This document shows, piece after piece, positions 1 to 12,070 of a DNA stretch of 64,000 bases; position 1 is the stretch's first letter, and each line of letters starts with the position of its first letter. The DNA lies in contig JAAVVG010000014.1 in NCBI GenBank assembly GCA_012976225.1, positions 682,001 to 746,000 on the forward strand, in the 5' to 3' direction. This DNA comes from Golubevia sp. BC0850. Its lineage: Eukaryota; Basidiomycota; Exobasidiomycetes; Golubeviales; Golubeviaceae. The translations under genes were made by a program, and so were the position numbers. Below the pieces are notes generated by a model. It made no database searches. It was given only the letters and a program-made list of their open reading frames with translations, and had not been told where the DNA came from.

Positions 1-362
1 CACACCCTCTACCAACTTCACAGAGCTGGACCAGGACCTAGAGGAGCTCTGGCAACTCTATCACAATTCATGCTGACCAGTGCTGCCACATTCGGGTGAG
101 TTAGCTTGTTGTCTTTCCACTCCTCTCGTCTTTCCCCCACCTTCAGATCAAATCTGGATTGCTTCTAACAACCTTTTGCCCCTTTGCATCACTGGTCAAT
201 AATTGAATCAGGTTCTTCATGTCTATCGGAACCGTCATCCGAACTGAATCCTCCCAGTCTCCAGAAGTAGAAGCCAGATGGAATGAGCTTTCAAATCAAA
301 GAAGAATCACTGTCTTGCCAAGTGCACTCAGGAATAAATTTGAAGAAAGGAGGAGGTTTTAG
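1..362 (+). CDS. MGR2: Mgr2/ROMO1-type TIM23 translocase subunit, 3' part
   Basis: The last two exons of a gene that enters from the left edge: 1..95 and 212..362, joined across a 116-nt intron (GTGAGT...CAG). The conceptual end carries GPGPRGALATLSQFM followed by TFGFFMSIGTVIR, the hallmark of the small ROMO1/Mgr2 family. The family spans the mitochondrial inner membrane twice and gates lateral release from the TIM23 translocase. The glycine-rich second membrane segment is what is visible here. The tail after the conserved block is charged and about 40 residues longer than the minimal human protein, which fits the longer fungal Mgr2 form. The start and first membrane segment lie outside the window. 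It converges on SNU114, whose stop is about 240 bp away. Confidence 0.88.
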
Positions 363-604
363 TTTGGAGCAGTGGTCTACTGAGAGGAGATGATGGAGTG
401 ATTTCGCAGAGATGATGAAGTGCCTTCTACATAATTGATGCCGATTTTTTCCTTTTCTTTTTTTCTTCTACTCTTTTGCTTGATCTCGCTTTTTCACAAT
501 CAATAGTGAAGATAGCCGCGCTTGCAATGACTGATATTGCAAAGTTCTGAAGGTGATAAGATACAAGAGGAGGGGGCAACAGAGGGAGAAACAGAGAGTG
601 GAGA

Positions 605-3600
605 TCATTGGAAGTCGAAACCCGAAGCAGCGAGAGCCACGACCATGTCTTGATCCTGCAGTCCAGAGGATGAGATGAGACAGCAAAAAGGGGCGAAGGA
701 AAAGCAGGGGTCAGAGAGGGTTAGAACGGTGGAATGGAAAGGGACGAGCTGGGAAGACGAGACTGAGAAGAGTTATTTGGTCAATGTTACTCACCAGATA
801 AGAAGAAATGTTGATTTGATCGTTGAGACCCTGATTGAAAGATGAAGAAAGATAAGAAGAGAATGAGTCGATTTGCGTCAGCACAGATTCGAGTCGATAC
901 GACTCCCCACGCTTCCCATTCAGGCTAACTCACCTTTCTCCTTCTTGTTTTGAGAACGAAATCTCTAGCCAAAGCTAAAGGAGGTGCCGGTTCAAGAGGT
1001 CTCAATTTGATCGAGGTATCCAAAGGATCACCAGGAACCACTTCCCAATGATGAAACATTTGAAGACAGAAAGCTTGACCTTGAGTATGAACTCTAAGAT
1101 CCGTTTCGAATCCATTAGCATCCATTACTGGAATATAAGCTTTGACAGTAAAGAGAGGAGTTCCAGCTTTTGGAGAATCTTGAACTACATGACCTCTTCT
1201 TCGAGCCAAAACTGTATAGACAGCAGCTACGCAATCTTGAGGAGCTTGAACTTCTACGTAATAGATAGGTTCCATTAATCGAGGAGAAGCCATTAGTAGA
1301 GCTGCATAGCATACCCTTCTGGCAGTTGGAATGATTTGACCTCCTCCTCGATTGATAGGTTCTGGCGCTAGAGAACAATCTAAAATCCTGAACTTGACTC
1401 CTCTAATCGGTTCGTCACATAGAGGACCTTCTCGAGATCCCCATTGGAAACCTTGTTTGATGGATTCTCGGATGCTGTAGAGCATTTTCTTGTCCACTTC
1501 GGAAGGGAGAGTATCGTCCACCAGGATGTTAGGTCCATTGTCTTCTGGTCCGAAAGCCCAGACCGATCGCGAGGCGAGGAGATCCCAACCATACGTCTAA
1601 GCGAAGGAGAAGGAGGAAGCGAAAAGATGAGCGAGGGAGATGGCAGCTCGAGAAAAGAGAAGCTAGAATTCGATCGTTCCTTCGAAACTCACCTCCTGAA
1701 GATGTTTTCCTAACTCCCTAGGCGGCATCTTGATGTTGATCTTCCCACTCTCGATATCTTCAGCTAGGCCCTTCTCTAGCGGTTCGGCAATGATCGTGAG
1801 TTTGTTCCTGGAAGAAGAAAGGTCGGGGAAACGGAAAAGACGAGATAAGCATTTGAATCATCCAAATCTATCCCACCATCTCAATCAGTACTCACTTCTT
1901 GTTAGGAGTCATACCATAACATTTGACCGCACTGGTCTCAACAACAGTTTCAGCAAACCTAACCACAGGATCACTAACTTTGATTTCAATTTCCGAGAAC
2001 AATTTCCTTAAATCATGCATGACGCAATCCAAGTAAAGTTCTCCAGTTCCCAAGATGATATGTTCCCCACTTTCCTCAACTTTAGTTAAAGCAAGTGGAT
2101 AAGATTTGTTGATTCTTCTCAAACCTTCCAACATTTTTGGCAATTCACTTGGATTTAGAGGTTCCACTGCGATTTTGAGTACTGATTGAGTGAAATGATT
2201 CAAAGGTTTGAAGATATAAAGATCATCATTCGAGACATTTTTATCAGTAATAGTAGCAGTTTTCGAAATGTTAGAATCAACTCCTTCCAGTAAACAGAAA
2301 TTTCCAGCAGGAATTCCAGAAGTTGGAATCATATACCTGGTTTCGTGAACATATAAACCTCTGACAGTTGCTAAACTCATGTCTTCATCATCTTCTTGAG
2401 AGAAACCTTCTCCCATAACTTTGACTTCTTGACTATCTTTCACTGTTCCACTTAGGATTCTACCAAAGGCTCTGAACTCAGTTGCATCTACTGATTGATA
2501 GAGTTTCGAAATATGAATCATCAAAGGTCCATCTTTATCACAATTCTTCATAGATTCATAAATTTCACCTTCTTTCGGTCCGGTGTAAATTCGGTCCAAT
2601 TTCCTCAAAGCACCTTCTTTAGGCGATGGAATTCCTTCAGTAATGATATCGATTAAACCATTAGAAGGTCCAAAGAATTGATTCAAAACGACCTTTAAGA
2701 GCGGTCTGACATCGATTTTGAAAACACTTGGTTTCAAATGAATGTTCAAATTCTTGAGAGTTTTCTTCAAAGTTTCAGTATCACTTGAAAGAACTTGAGT
2801 ATAAAGCTTATATAATGGTTCCAAAACGAAATGAACGAAACTTCGCCTACTTTCTGGATCTGAAGGTTTCCTAGAGAAATTCCTACTCTCTTCAGAATAA
2901 TAAATGTTTCCCCATAACCTTTTTGAGAATTCTTCTACATTGATTCCTCCATAGGTGTCGGAATACATCTTGGCGAAAGATCTAAGTGTGAAACACCAAC
3001 CGGTTTGAGTTGAGGAGAAACAGACGTTTCCTAATTCTGGTCCAAGTCTTAAAGCTGGGTTTGGGTCGATCGAAGCAATGACGTTGTTAATCTCTTCGAT
3101 TGCATGTCTGATTTTGAAATAAGCTTCAGCTGGAGGTAATCGTAGTTCTAGAATCAATCGATCGATCTTGTTGAGACATAGGACTATCGGAAGGCCTTCT
3201 CTCTGAGGGAGGGAGGGAGGGAGGGAACAAGGAAGGAGGAGGCACACCTGAGATCAGCTCCTCACACCTATCCATTCTCTCCAAAGACATGATCATACGA
3301 GTGCTTGCCACTCGATGCTTCAAAAGGTCTGATAGATAGCTCTACCCTTTCCACCCTCTTTCTTTCTCCCTCGACCTACCCTTTCCACAAACTCACCAAG
3401 GCATGTTGAATAATCCTCTCGTTCCCACACATCAATCCTTCCACCACGTCCACCACTAATAGGACTCCATCGCTCAACCTCATAGCAGCAGCGACTTCAT
3501 CATGAAAATTAGTATGACCTGGAGTATCTATCAAGTTGCAAAGATAAGACTTGCCCCTAGTGTTTTGCAGAACCAAAGAGAGGGGAGCAGATTTGATGGA

Positions 3601-4465
3601 AATTCCTCTTGCGCGTTCCAAAAGATGAGAATCTGTGTATCGAAGCTTTTAAGCGATTGGGAGAAGGATGAGATGAGCCTTTCTTCCTCTCTCCGCCTTA
3701 CCTTCGATGTAAGGTCACTTTCCTGATCACTGGGTCCTTTCCGAACTCACTTTATGATCAATATCAATTTCTAATTGATGGGTTTCTTCAACCAACATAT
3801 CCAACAAACTAGTCTTGCCATGATGAAAATGACCCACCACAGCCAAATTCCTAACATCTTGTTGAAAGTTCATTAAATCCATCATGAAGTTTTTATCGAA
3901 TCTAGTTTTTGGGAATTCTTCGCCATCTATTCCTTTAGTCTGAATAGAGAATTTGTTATCTTTAACAGGTTGAACTATAGGTTCAGTGATAGGTTGTAAA
4001 TCTTCCTCTTGAACCATGGTTTCAACATCTTCTCCATAAACTTCTTGTGCAGTTTGGTAATATTTCTTATCCTCGTGTAAAACGACTTGGTTAGAAGAAG
4101 TTTCATCCACTCGGATTAAGGCGTGAGAAGTTGATTCTAGGTCTTGCATTTCTTGATCTGAATCATCGTAACCTTCTAAAGGTGCAGGTTCTTCTAGATC
4201 TGGTAACGCTGAGGCTTGACCAACTTGCTCTTGCTCTTGATCTGAGACTTCATCTTCAGAATATGACACTGCTCCAATGTAGTTACCGCTGAGGGGGTGA
4301 AAGAGAGAGGATAGATAGGGAGGTGAGAGAAGGTTAGCTAGGCAGGCAGTGGGCAGTAGTAACAGTAGCAGCAGTAGCAGCAGTAGCAGTCGAGAGACAG
4401 CAAGTGCGTTTGATAACGTGAATTGTCAGATGGAATTGAACTCACAATTCATCGTAATCATCCAT
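605..4465 (-). CDS. SNU114: U5 snRNP GTPase Snu114 (EFTUD2)
   Basis: EF-2-like spliceosomal GTPase that drives U4/U6 unwinding and spliceosome disassembly with Prp8 and Brr2. Eight exons keep phase: 4446-4465, 3751-4288, 3397-3645, 1896-3202, 1693-1807, 934-1596, 795-830 and 605-655, giving 992 aa, close to human EFTUD2 (972). The acidic N-terminus begins [20 protein letters not shown]. The P-loop GHFHHGKT is at about residues 159-166, DTPGH and NKID follow, and the C-terminal domain IV contains [12 protein letters not shown] and VLARRRGH. The chain closes after [18 protein letters not shown]. Exon 1 codes only 20 nt. The ATG at 4465 was chosen because the splice restores the family sequence FGNYIG. 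Intron 1 holds an imperfect AGC/AGT trinucleotide run. The transporter gene diverges 174 bp upstream. Confidence 0.95.
4354..4391. repeat. Imperfect (AGT/AGC)n trinucleotide run
   Basis: Short run of alternating CAGTAG and CAGCAG units within the first intron of SNU114. Simple-sequence repeat; no coding role, because it lies between a good donor and a good acceptor. Confidence 0.8.
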
Positions 4466-4639
4466 GATGAGTTATGCTGGATGACTTAGGATGTGGATGG
4501 GATGGGTTGAAGTTGGGGAGAAGAAGTGAGCTAGCTACAGTTGCCTCTCCTCAACTCCATCGCTATCTCCCCTTTTCAGTTTCTTCTTTGATTCAAACAT
4601 CTTGATCTAATCCAATCTCATCTCGATCCAAACCTCCCA
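4466..4639. promoter_or_regulatory. Shared divergent promoter, SNU114 / GPH transporter
   Basis: 174 bp separate the two start codons, so both promoters and 5' leaders must overlap here. The half next to the transporter is pyrimidine-rich (CTCC, TTTC tracts). I see no TATA box. Confidence 0.5.
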
Positions 4640-7461
4640 ATGAGCCACACACCTCCAGGAGGAGGAGGAGGAGGAATTGAATCATTCGACGAATTGCTCT
4701 CCTCCTCTCACTTGTCACATTCATCGAATCCAGCTTCATCTTCTTCATCCTCGTTAACAGTCAGACCTTCAACTTTACCTACAAGTCCAGAATCAAATCA
4801 TCATCTATCTCCTTCGTCAGCAGCCATAAACACAGACAGAGCCAGAGCTAGCAGCAGCAGTAGCAACAATCCAAGAGATGAATCGAGATGGTCAGGATTT
4901 CATCTTTGGAGACAAGAATCTTATGATAGAAGACAGTTGGATAGAAGGAGATTGGAAAGGGAGTTCAGACATAGTAGATCTTCAGAGAATGGTTTGTTGA
5001 TGAGAACTATCAAGGGAATTAGGGACAGTAGATGGTTCACAGGCTTGAGTAACAGAGGTGGAGATGTTGATAGGGATGATGGAGATGGTGATTCTAGAGG
5101 TTCAATCGTAACCATTCATCAAGATCACGATCCATTAAGTAATAGATCAGATTCAAACTTATCCACAACAAGATTGATTCTGTTGACTTTAAGTCTAGCC
5201 GGTGCACAAGTGGCATGGACTCTAGAACTAGCTTATGGAACTCCATATCTTTTATCCTTAGGGTTAACAAAGGAATCAACTTCTTTAGTTTGGTTAGCAG
5301 GTCCAGTAACAGGTTTAATAGCTCAACCAATCATAGGTTCACTTTCTGATTCTTCCAATTCTATCTCTAATCGTAGATCCAAATATATGATAGGTTCCAC
5401 TCTTTTCATTTCAATTTCAACCTTAACTTTAGCTTATTCCATTCCAATCTCTTATTTCTTAACCGATCTTTTAGGAATAGGTCTTGGAGATTGGGATCCA
5501 AAACGTCAAGAGTCTTTCAAAATCATAGTTCAATTCATTTCTATCTTGGCTTTTTGGTTGTTGGATTTCTCTTTGAATGCTTTACAGACAGTCTCTAGAG
5601 CTCTCATCTTAGATGTGGTTAGCTTAAATCAACAATCAAATGGGAATGCTTGGCAAGGAAGAATGACATCTATTGGAAACATCTTTGGTTATTGGGTTGG
5701 TTGGTTAAATTTAGGAAAGGCTAATTGGTTGGATTGGATTGGTGGAGGTCAATTTAGGAAATTTAGTTTAATTTCCATCTTCTCTTTAATAAGTTGTGTT
5801 ACCACTACTGTTTTGACCACCGATGAATCTCTTTACAATTCTATCGGTCCTCAACAAGATTCAGATGGTCAAGCTATTCTTAATGAAAGTTTCTCTTCTA
5901 GACTTAAGAACCTTTTCAAAGACATTTTGAACACCATTAGAAGGTTACCTAGAGCTGTTAGGAGAGTTTGTTTGGTTCAATTCTTTGCTTTCATGGCTTG
6001 GTTTCCGTTTTTGTTTTACGCTACTACTTATTTGATTGGGATTAGAGAGAGGGAGCAACAGGAAAAGAGGAGGTTAGATGGTTGGGTTGGTAGCTTGAAG
6101 AAGGAAGATGAGGAGAATGAGAGAAAAGATAGGAATTCCGAGATCGCTAGTTTCGCTATGTTGTGAGTGTTGATCTAGAGTTCGCGACATCCCTTCTTGA
6201 ATTGACAATTTTGACTTTTCTCCTTCCAATTCCCTCTCGCTGGATCATCTTGACGCGTCTTCTTGATCTGAAGACTTTACGCCATCGTATCTCTGATCTC
6301 AGGTTCCATCCTACCTCGATTAGCTCTAGCCAGTGATTCTCATTCAACTCCCCCATCTCTACCACTTTCAGATTCAACTTCGACTCTTCAAGATCCTCAA
6401 ACCAATCCTCCAATTCGCAAATCCTTCTTCAAATCTTCACTGTCTAAGAAGCTATCTCCCTTGAAAACAGGTTTAACACTTCGAACAATCTGGACTTTCG
6501 GTTGTCTCTTTTACTCATTCCTAATGCTTCTAACCTTCTTCTTTGATTCCCTTCAAGCTAACATCTTCATCATCTCAATGGTAGGAATCTCATGGTCCAT
6601 AGCTTCTTGGATTCCTTTCAGTCTAGTAGGCTCCTTTTATAAAGAAATCGTCTCTGGGGAAAGTCCTTTTGAATTTGATGGAGATCATTGGAGTAGTAGA
6701 AGAGTCGAGGAAAGGAGAAGGAGTATGAGTACTCAAAGAGATGTGGATGGTATTCCAACCTCGACTTCAACTTCCAATGCCAATGGAAATGGAATTGGAG
6801 AAAGTAAAGCTAGAAATCGATTAAACGAAGCTTTGAGAGATTGTCAACCCCTCGGAAGAAGATCAAATTCCCCATCTTTCTTGGCTAGAGGGAATGAAAT
6901 TGTGAATCAGAATCTCAATTCTTCTGGTGCTAATAATGTGGTAGGACCGAATCAGTTGGAGGGAATGGATGGTGGGAATCAAGCAGCAGGCGGCGGAGGA
7001 GAAGGAGGAGGAGGAGGAGCCATCCTGGGGGTTCACAATATTGCCATCGTTCTTCCTCAATTTGTGGTGAGTGATAAGACGGAGAATGTACTTCGGAGGG
7101 GGGTCGAGGAGAGGTTCAACTTTTCTGACCGCTAACTTACCATCGTTCTGCATGACCTTTTCTTTCCTTCTAGGTGGCTATCATAGCGGCCTTCATCTTC
7201 AAATTCACAGAGGCATCTCCGATATCTCTTCTGTCCTTGGCTTCATCTTCGTCGGACTCGGCCAGCAGGAGCGATGATGGGACCGTTTGGGTTCTAAGGT
7301 TCGGAGGCTTGGCTTCTCTCTTTGCTGCTTTTCTGACGAGATCAGTTCCACTCACTAAGACTGAGAGGTTGAGGAGAGAGGAGATGGGGATCAGAGAAAG
7401 GGTTGGATCGAGGCGGATAGAAGGAGAAGTGGAAGAAGAGCAGGAACCAGAAAATTGGTAG
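4640..7461 (+). CDS. GPH/MFS sucrose-type (alpha-glucoside) transporter
   Basis: Plasma-membrane proton-coupled sugar transporter of the glycoside-pentoside-hexuronide branch (plant SUT, S. pombe Sut1 relatives). Exons 4640-6162, 6274-7066 and 7174-7461 give 867 aa. The first intron interrupts a membrane helix: splicing at 6163/6273 restores SFAMLLYAIVSLISGSILPR, a conserved family helix, which fixes the acceptor. An N-terminal Ser/Gly-rich cytosolic tail of about 170 aa precedes GAQVAWTLELAYGTPYL (TM1). LAGPVTGLIAQPIIGSLSD carries the MFS loop motif, and a late helix reads GVHNIAIVLPQF. Long hydrophilic loops separate TM6/7 and precede the last helices; one has a GGGGEGGGGG run. The length exceeds bacterial relatives (about 500 aa) because of these loops. 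Substrate is inferred from family only. Confidence 0.85.
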
Positions 7462-7794
7462 TGCGGTGATTTTCTCTTACCCAACCTTGCTGTTCTTTTG
7501 TGCTAAATATTGCAATTCTCAAGTCACCTTTTCAAGAACGATTTGTGGATTTGATGCCGTCATGCGTAGAGGAAAACAAGAAAACGCGTTTGCCGTATTG
7601 GGTGAAGATGGTGTTGGTCCAACTCTTCACCATCCTCCTCTCTCACGACTCATCTCCACTCTTTTATCTTCTTATTCTTTTTAACTTAACTCAACCTAAA
7701 CACTTACGCAAACAACAGCATCATCGAGTAGAATCAGCCTCAATCATATCTCAAGAACCTGTCCTCCTCTTCCCTCTCTTGATCCATCCTCAAA

Positions 7795-8931
7795 ATGAAT
7801 CATCAAGCGTCAACTTCATTTGATGCACCTCCAGGTCAAGGTCCTCACAATCCGAATCAACCAACTCAACCAGGTCGACCTCACATTGATTCAAAGAAGA
7901 AATTGGTTGTAGTTGGAGATGGAGGATGCGGAAAGACTTGTCTATTGATAGTCTACTCGGAAAACAGATTCCCAGAAGCCTACGTACCAACTGTCTTTGA
8001 GAATTACGTTCCAATAGTTAAATTTGAAGGCAAAACTATAGAATTGGCTCTTTGGGATACAGCTGGACAGGAGGAATACGATAGATTGAGACCTCTTAGT
8101 TATCCTGAGACCGATGTCATCTTGATTTGCTTTGCCGTCGATTTCCCTGCTAGTTTGGGAAACGTTCTTGATAAGGTGAGTTGATCCTGCATGGTTATGG
8201 ATAGTTGGAGAGCAACTTGGTTTGGATTAGAGAGGAGATGGAGGTGAACGACTGGGAAGGGTTCAAGCTCGAATGCCCAAACGTCTCATCAGAGCAAGCT
8301 CTTCTAGCTGTTCGTCTATCTTTTGTCAGTGATTTGCGAAGAAGAGCGAGTGGTCTCGGCTGCATTGTCTCAGCCTTTGACCTGTCTTGCTCTGACTGCA
8401 TGGGGTATCAGAGCTGCTAGAGTCCCAGAGAGGGAGCTGCATCTGATCACGAGGGTATCTTAGTTTTCAGTGCTCTCTCTGTGCTTCATGTAGCCTATAA
8501 AAGGCAAGGAGAACTTGTGTTGTGACTTTCTCGGCTAGCCCCCAGAAGCTATCAGAAACTGAGACTCTATTCCCTCTCCCACCTGCTCTCCATCTCATCT
8601 CCCTCTCCCCTTCTAGTGGTATCCCGAAATCAATCACTTCTGCGAAGGAGTTCCCATCCTTCTAGTTGGTCTCAAAGTAGATCTCAGAAGTGATGCTCAT
8701 GCCCTATCAATGTTATCGGCTCAAGGAACAAGACCTTGTTCTCCGCAAGAAGGAATGGAAGTAGCAAAACAAATCGGGGCAGCAAAATACGTTGAATGTT
8801 CCTCTAAGACGAAACAGGGAGTTCAGGAAGTTTTTGATACGGCTCTAAAGGAAGCTTTGAGGAAGAAGTGGATCAGGAGGAACAATTATAATTCTGGGAA
8901 TGGTGGGAAGAAGAAGTGTTTGATTCTTTAA
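7795..8931 (+). CDS. RHO4: Rho-family GTPase, Rho4 type
   Basis: Small GTPase of 231 aa from exons 7795-8175 and 8617-8931. The P-loop GDGGCGKT is at residues 41-48, switch I contains YVPTVFENY, switch II is [18 protein letters not shown], and the protein ends in CLIL, a geranylgeranylation CAAX box. Rho4 is favoured over Rho1 or Rho3 by the 30-residue N-terminal extension, by [11 protein letters not shown] across the splice, and by the insert before CSPQEG (SAQGTRP, compare TQGLTP in filamentous Rho4). Known role: septation and cell-wall integrity at the plasma membrane. The single intron is 441 nt, unusually long for this window. Confidence 0.9.
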
Positions 8932-9442
8932 GAGCGTAAGATTCAACAGATGAAGGATTAAATGTTCCCGGAGAGAACTTCCTTCTCTTTCGCGGATGCT
9001 GTTAGCTGAGAATGAAAGGAGGACAAGAGAAGTTCCAGTCTACATTAAACTTCTTTAAATCTCAATCCTTCGACCAACTTTACAACCAACTCTCCCTTCT
9101 TTCAACTTTCAATGCCACTTCAGAATCGCGATGCTTCTTTTTATTCGCTCCTCTAATCAGTATCTGCAAATCTCAATTATTTCTGCTTCTTTCATTCATT
9201 TTTTCTCTCCATCTCTCTTTCTCGCCCCTCTCTGTCGTCTCTCGCATACAGTGTACTTTAAGAACCCCACTTCCAAACAAACCCATTCCATCACTTCAGC
9301 CGCTCATTCGAATGAATCGCGAGACTCGCGAAGGGCAGTCTGAACAAAATGAGTTCTAAGGACTACCAAAAGTACAAAGACTACAAAATCAAAGAGGACT
9401 AAAAGTACAAAACAAAACTGGATCTTTCTTGACATTTCCTCG
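8932..9442. other. Convergent 3' region between RHO4 and the HEI10-like gene
   Basis: No gene seen. It must hold both 3' UTRs. From about 9357 to 9416 an A-rich segment repeats the words GGACTA, AAAAGTACAAA and GACTACAAAA; it may be part of a 3' processing region. The small open frames here (for example at 9012 and 9131) show no codon or family signal. Confidence 0.6.
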
Positions 9443-11819
9443 TCAAAACCCGTCCCTCTCCAACGTACTTGCAGATCTAAAGCCCATCATTGGCGTATCA
9501 CCTCCTCCAGCTTCTCCATTTCCCATCTCTCGAGAACTCGAATTCCGATTCGGTTGCGAATTTGAGCTTCCTTCTCCTCGATTGTCGTCTCTTTCCTTCG
9601 ATCCGTAACTTCCCATTCGATAGATAGAGCTCTGGTTTGCAGATCTTTGAGGGGGATTAGTGTTTTGATTCGGCGTCATCATGGGTGAGACGAAAGGAAC
9701 CCTTCGAGGAGTCGAGAATTGGCTCGGAGTTTGTTGAATGTTGGATTGATTCTGAGCGATGAAGATGTTTCGATCCGATCCAGGAGTTTGAAGAGGTCCT
9801 CGCTGGTTCGAGTTGGTTTGAGGTCGAGAGTTCATCGAGTTTGAAGAGAGGGAAAGTTGCGATTGACTCGAGGTGTTGTGTGGGCGAGAGGTGGAGATAG
9901 GACCTGAACTAGCGAGAGGTGGTTGAGATTGGCTTCCAAAGCTTTGAGAGCTACTTGATGTTGCTGGACCAGCTGCTGAAGCTGGTCTGAAGAACTTGCG
10001 GCCTGGTGTCGATGGACGAGTTGCGTTCCCATTTCCAGTGTCGAGTCTCGCTTGACTGCCGCCTCCAAACGAGCGTGAAGGGGTCTGCTGACTCAAAGGG
10101 ACTTCATGTAGAGAAGGAGGGAGAATCACATCAGTGGTTTCGCTTTGAGTATGCCCAGGCAGAAGGAACACTTACTACTTCCATACGGCTGCGACCTCGG
10201 TTGCTGCTGGATGGTCATCATCGGCGTATCGCTTCCCTGAGAGCTGAAGCTCCCGCTTGGCTTCCTAGAAGAGCTCATTGGAATCTGGTTTTGAGCAGAA
10301 GCGAATTGATCCCGAGTCATCGTTGGAGGTCCCATTGCAGAGCTGTTGTTGCTGACAGTGTTGTTCACTTGCTGACCAGAGCTGTTGGGACGCGCAGAGC
10401 CAGGTCTGGATCTAGATGGAGAGAAGGCGTATTGTCTGACGATTTAGAGGTGAAGGAAACGGATAAGTGATCTCTCTCTACTATCAGAAGAAAAGAGAAG
10501 AGGAGAAGAAAAGGGTCATTTCTCACTGCAGATCTTTCTTAGGAGAGAAGTCATCTTCCATTTCGTACAAGCTCCTGACTCCGCTACCACCTGCCGAAGC
10601 TCCGAGCTCCAGACTGCTTCTAGAATGAGCGACCGCATCTCTTCCAGACTGGAAGTTAGTTGAGGCAGGTCGAGGTGACGACTGTCTGTGAAAGCTGGGC
10701 CCAGAGGGAGAAAGAAGAGAGGGAACGTGAAGACTGGTCTCGTCAACGCGTTTAAGATCGAATGTATGCGTATCAAAATCTTCTTCCGGCTCACGACAAG
10801 GCTTCTTGATTGTTCTGAGATCTGTTTTGAGTCTCTGGAATCTGTAGACTTCTCCGTAGGTTGGCTAATTGAGCGGTAAGTTCGGCATTAGCGCTGATTC
10901 ACAAGGGAACGGGAATAGAAAGGTCAGTTTGCTTTTCTCAGTAGCAGTTCCTGAGCATTGAAAGAGAAGATGTCTACTTACTGCTTCAATTCACGAGCTG
11001 CTTTCAATTCCTTCCTAGTCTCGATGAGAACCTTTTGTTGATTTAACGTCTTTCCTTTCAAGTACCTGTTTTGCGAAAGAAATCCCAAGATCAGTCTCTT
11101 CGCGAAGCTCTCTTCGAGAATAAGTCTCTCAGTCAACTCACTTCAACAGATGAGACATATGTTCATTCTTTTCAAAGGAGAAAAGGGGGAAGGAGAGGAA
11201 ATCAGAGATGACTTCGAGATCGCCTTGGGGGAAAAGCTGCGACAACACTGACTTGAAACTGTTTGGCAAGGAAGAGGATTTAGAGTCAATTGAGATGATT
11301 CACAAACTTCTTACGAAACTCGAACGTACCTCATAGACCTTGACCAACTCCTTCAAAGAGCTAGGCAAAGGACGAAAGTGACCCGCCACCGGGGCAGGTA
11401 GCTGTAAAGGCATAGAAGACGGACCATGTCAGTGAAGTGAAAAGACAGTCATTCTTACTTCTCAATCTTACATCAGGCTTCAGCTCCACAACTTTGGTCG
11501 AAGGGAATTTACAGAACGGACAGACATAGGTCCCATTGATGCCTTTATCGAGATGGAGGTCCAGCTCGCATAGGATGTGAGTACACTGAAAGGCGAGAAG
11601 TGATGTTCAGCTATCTTGTGACTGAGTCAAATTCGAAAGAAAAGAAGACTGGAGAGTGAAGAAGAGAGATCTTACACTCGTGAGGAAGAATCTCGGAGAA
11701 GGAGTGATACCGTCTGCTTGAAGTGAGCCTGGCGGCTTGTAGTCTCGATAGCATTTCATGCAGTGGATGTGAAGGTCGCTGAAGTTTGAGTTGTCACTTT
11801 TGGAAGATTTCGAAGACAT
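9443..11819 (-). CDS. HEI10/Zip3-like meiotic RING protein
   Basis: Likely SUMO/ubiquitin E3-like factor that marks crossover sites on meiotic chromosomes. Nine exons keep phase: 11676-11819, 11472-11585, 11330-11401, 11142-11251, 10982-11065, 10795-10893, 10527-10694, 10176-10435 and 9443-10101, giving 569 aa. The RING ligands are C20, C23, C49, H51, C54, then C70 and C73. At the usual fourth-cysteine place stands D57 (CTHILCELD), as in HEI10/CCNB1IP1 (CGHLLCTED). A coiled coil follows (about 140-190, KGKTLNQQKVLIETRKELKA). The rest is a long Ser/Pro/Gln tail with TPMM and SP/TP sites. This RING + coiled-coil + disordered-tail order is the family hallmark. An in-frame upstream ATG exists, but the 11819 start fits family length. 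Confidence 0.72.
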
Positions 11820-12070
11820 AGAGTGGCTGGGAAAAGAGGTTGTGTTGGAGAGAAAGAAAGTTGGAAGATGAAAAGAGAGGAGTAACAGAGACGCGTTTTC
11901 TCGTTTTCTCAGAACCTTCAACGAGCGTCTCGCGTCTCACTCATTCGAACCAGGTTGTTTGACTACTTTTGCTGAGAGGTGTACATACAACATGGATGAA
12001 GGAAATCAAGGTGAAGCATTAGTTCAACGAATGAAAACAACAGTATTTACAAGCCAAGAAAGAAAGACTC

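Noticed and set aside
3201-3226. GGGA repeat as a telomere-like or regulatory repeat
   Set aside because: On the coding strand it is the polypyrimidine tract of a SNU114 intron immediately before the acceptor.
8488-8506. TATA-like CCTATAAAAGG inside the RHO4 intron
   Set aside because: No gene start follows in either direction; the next coding is simply RHO4 exon 2.
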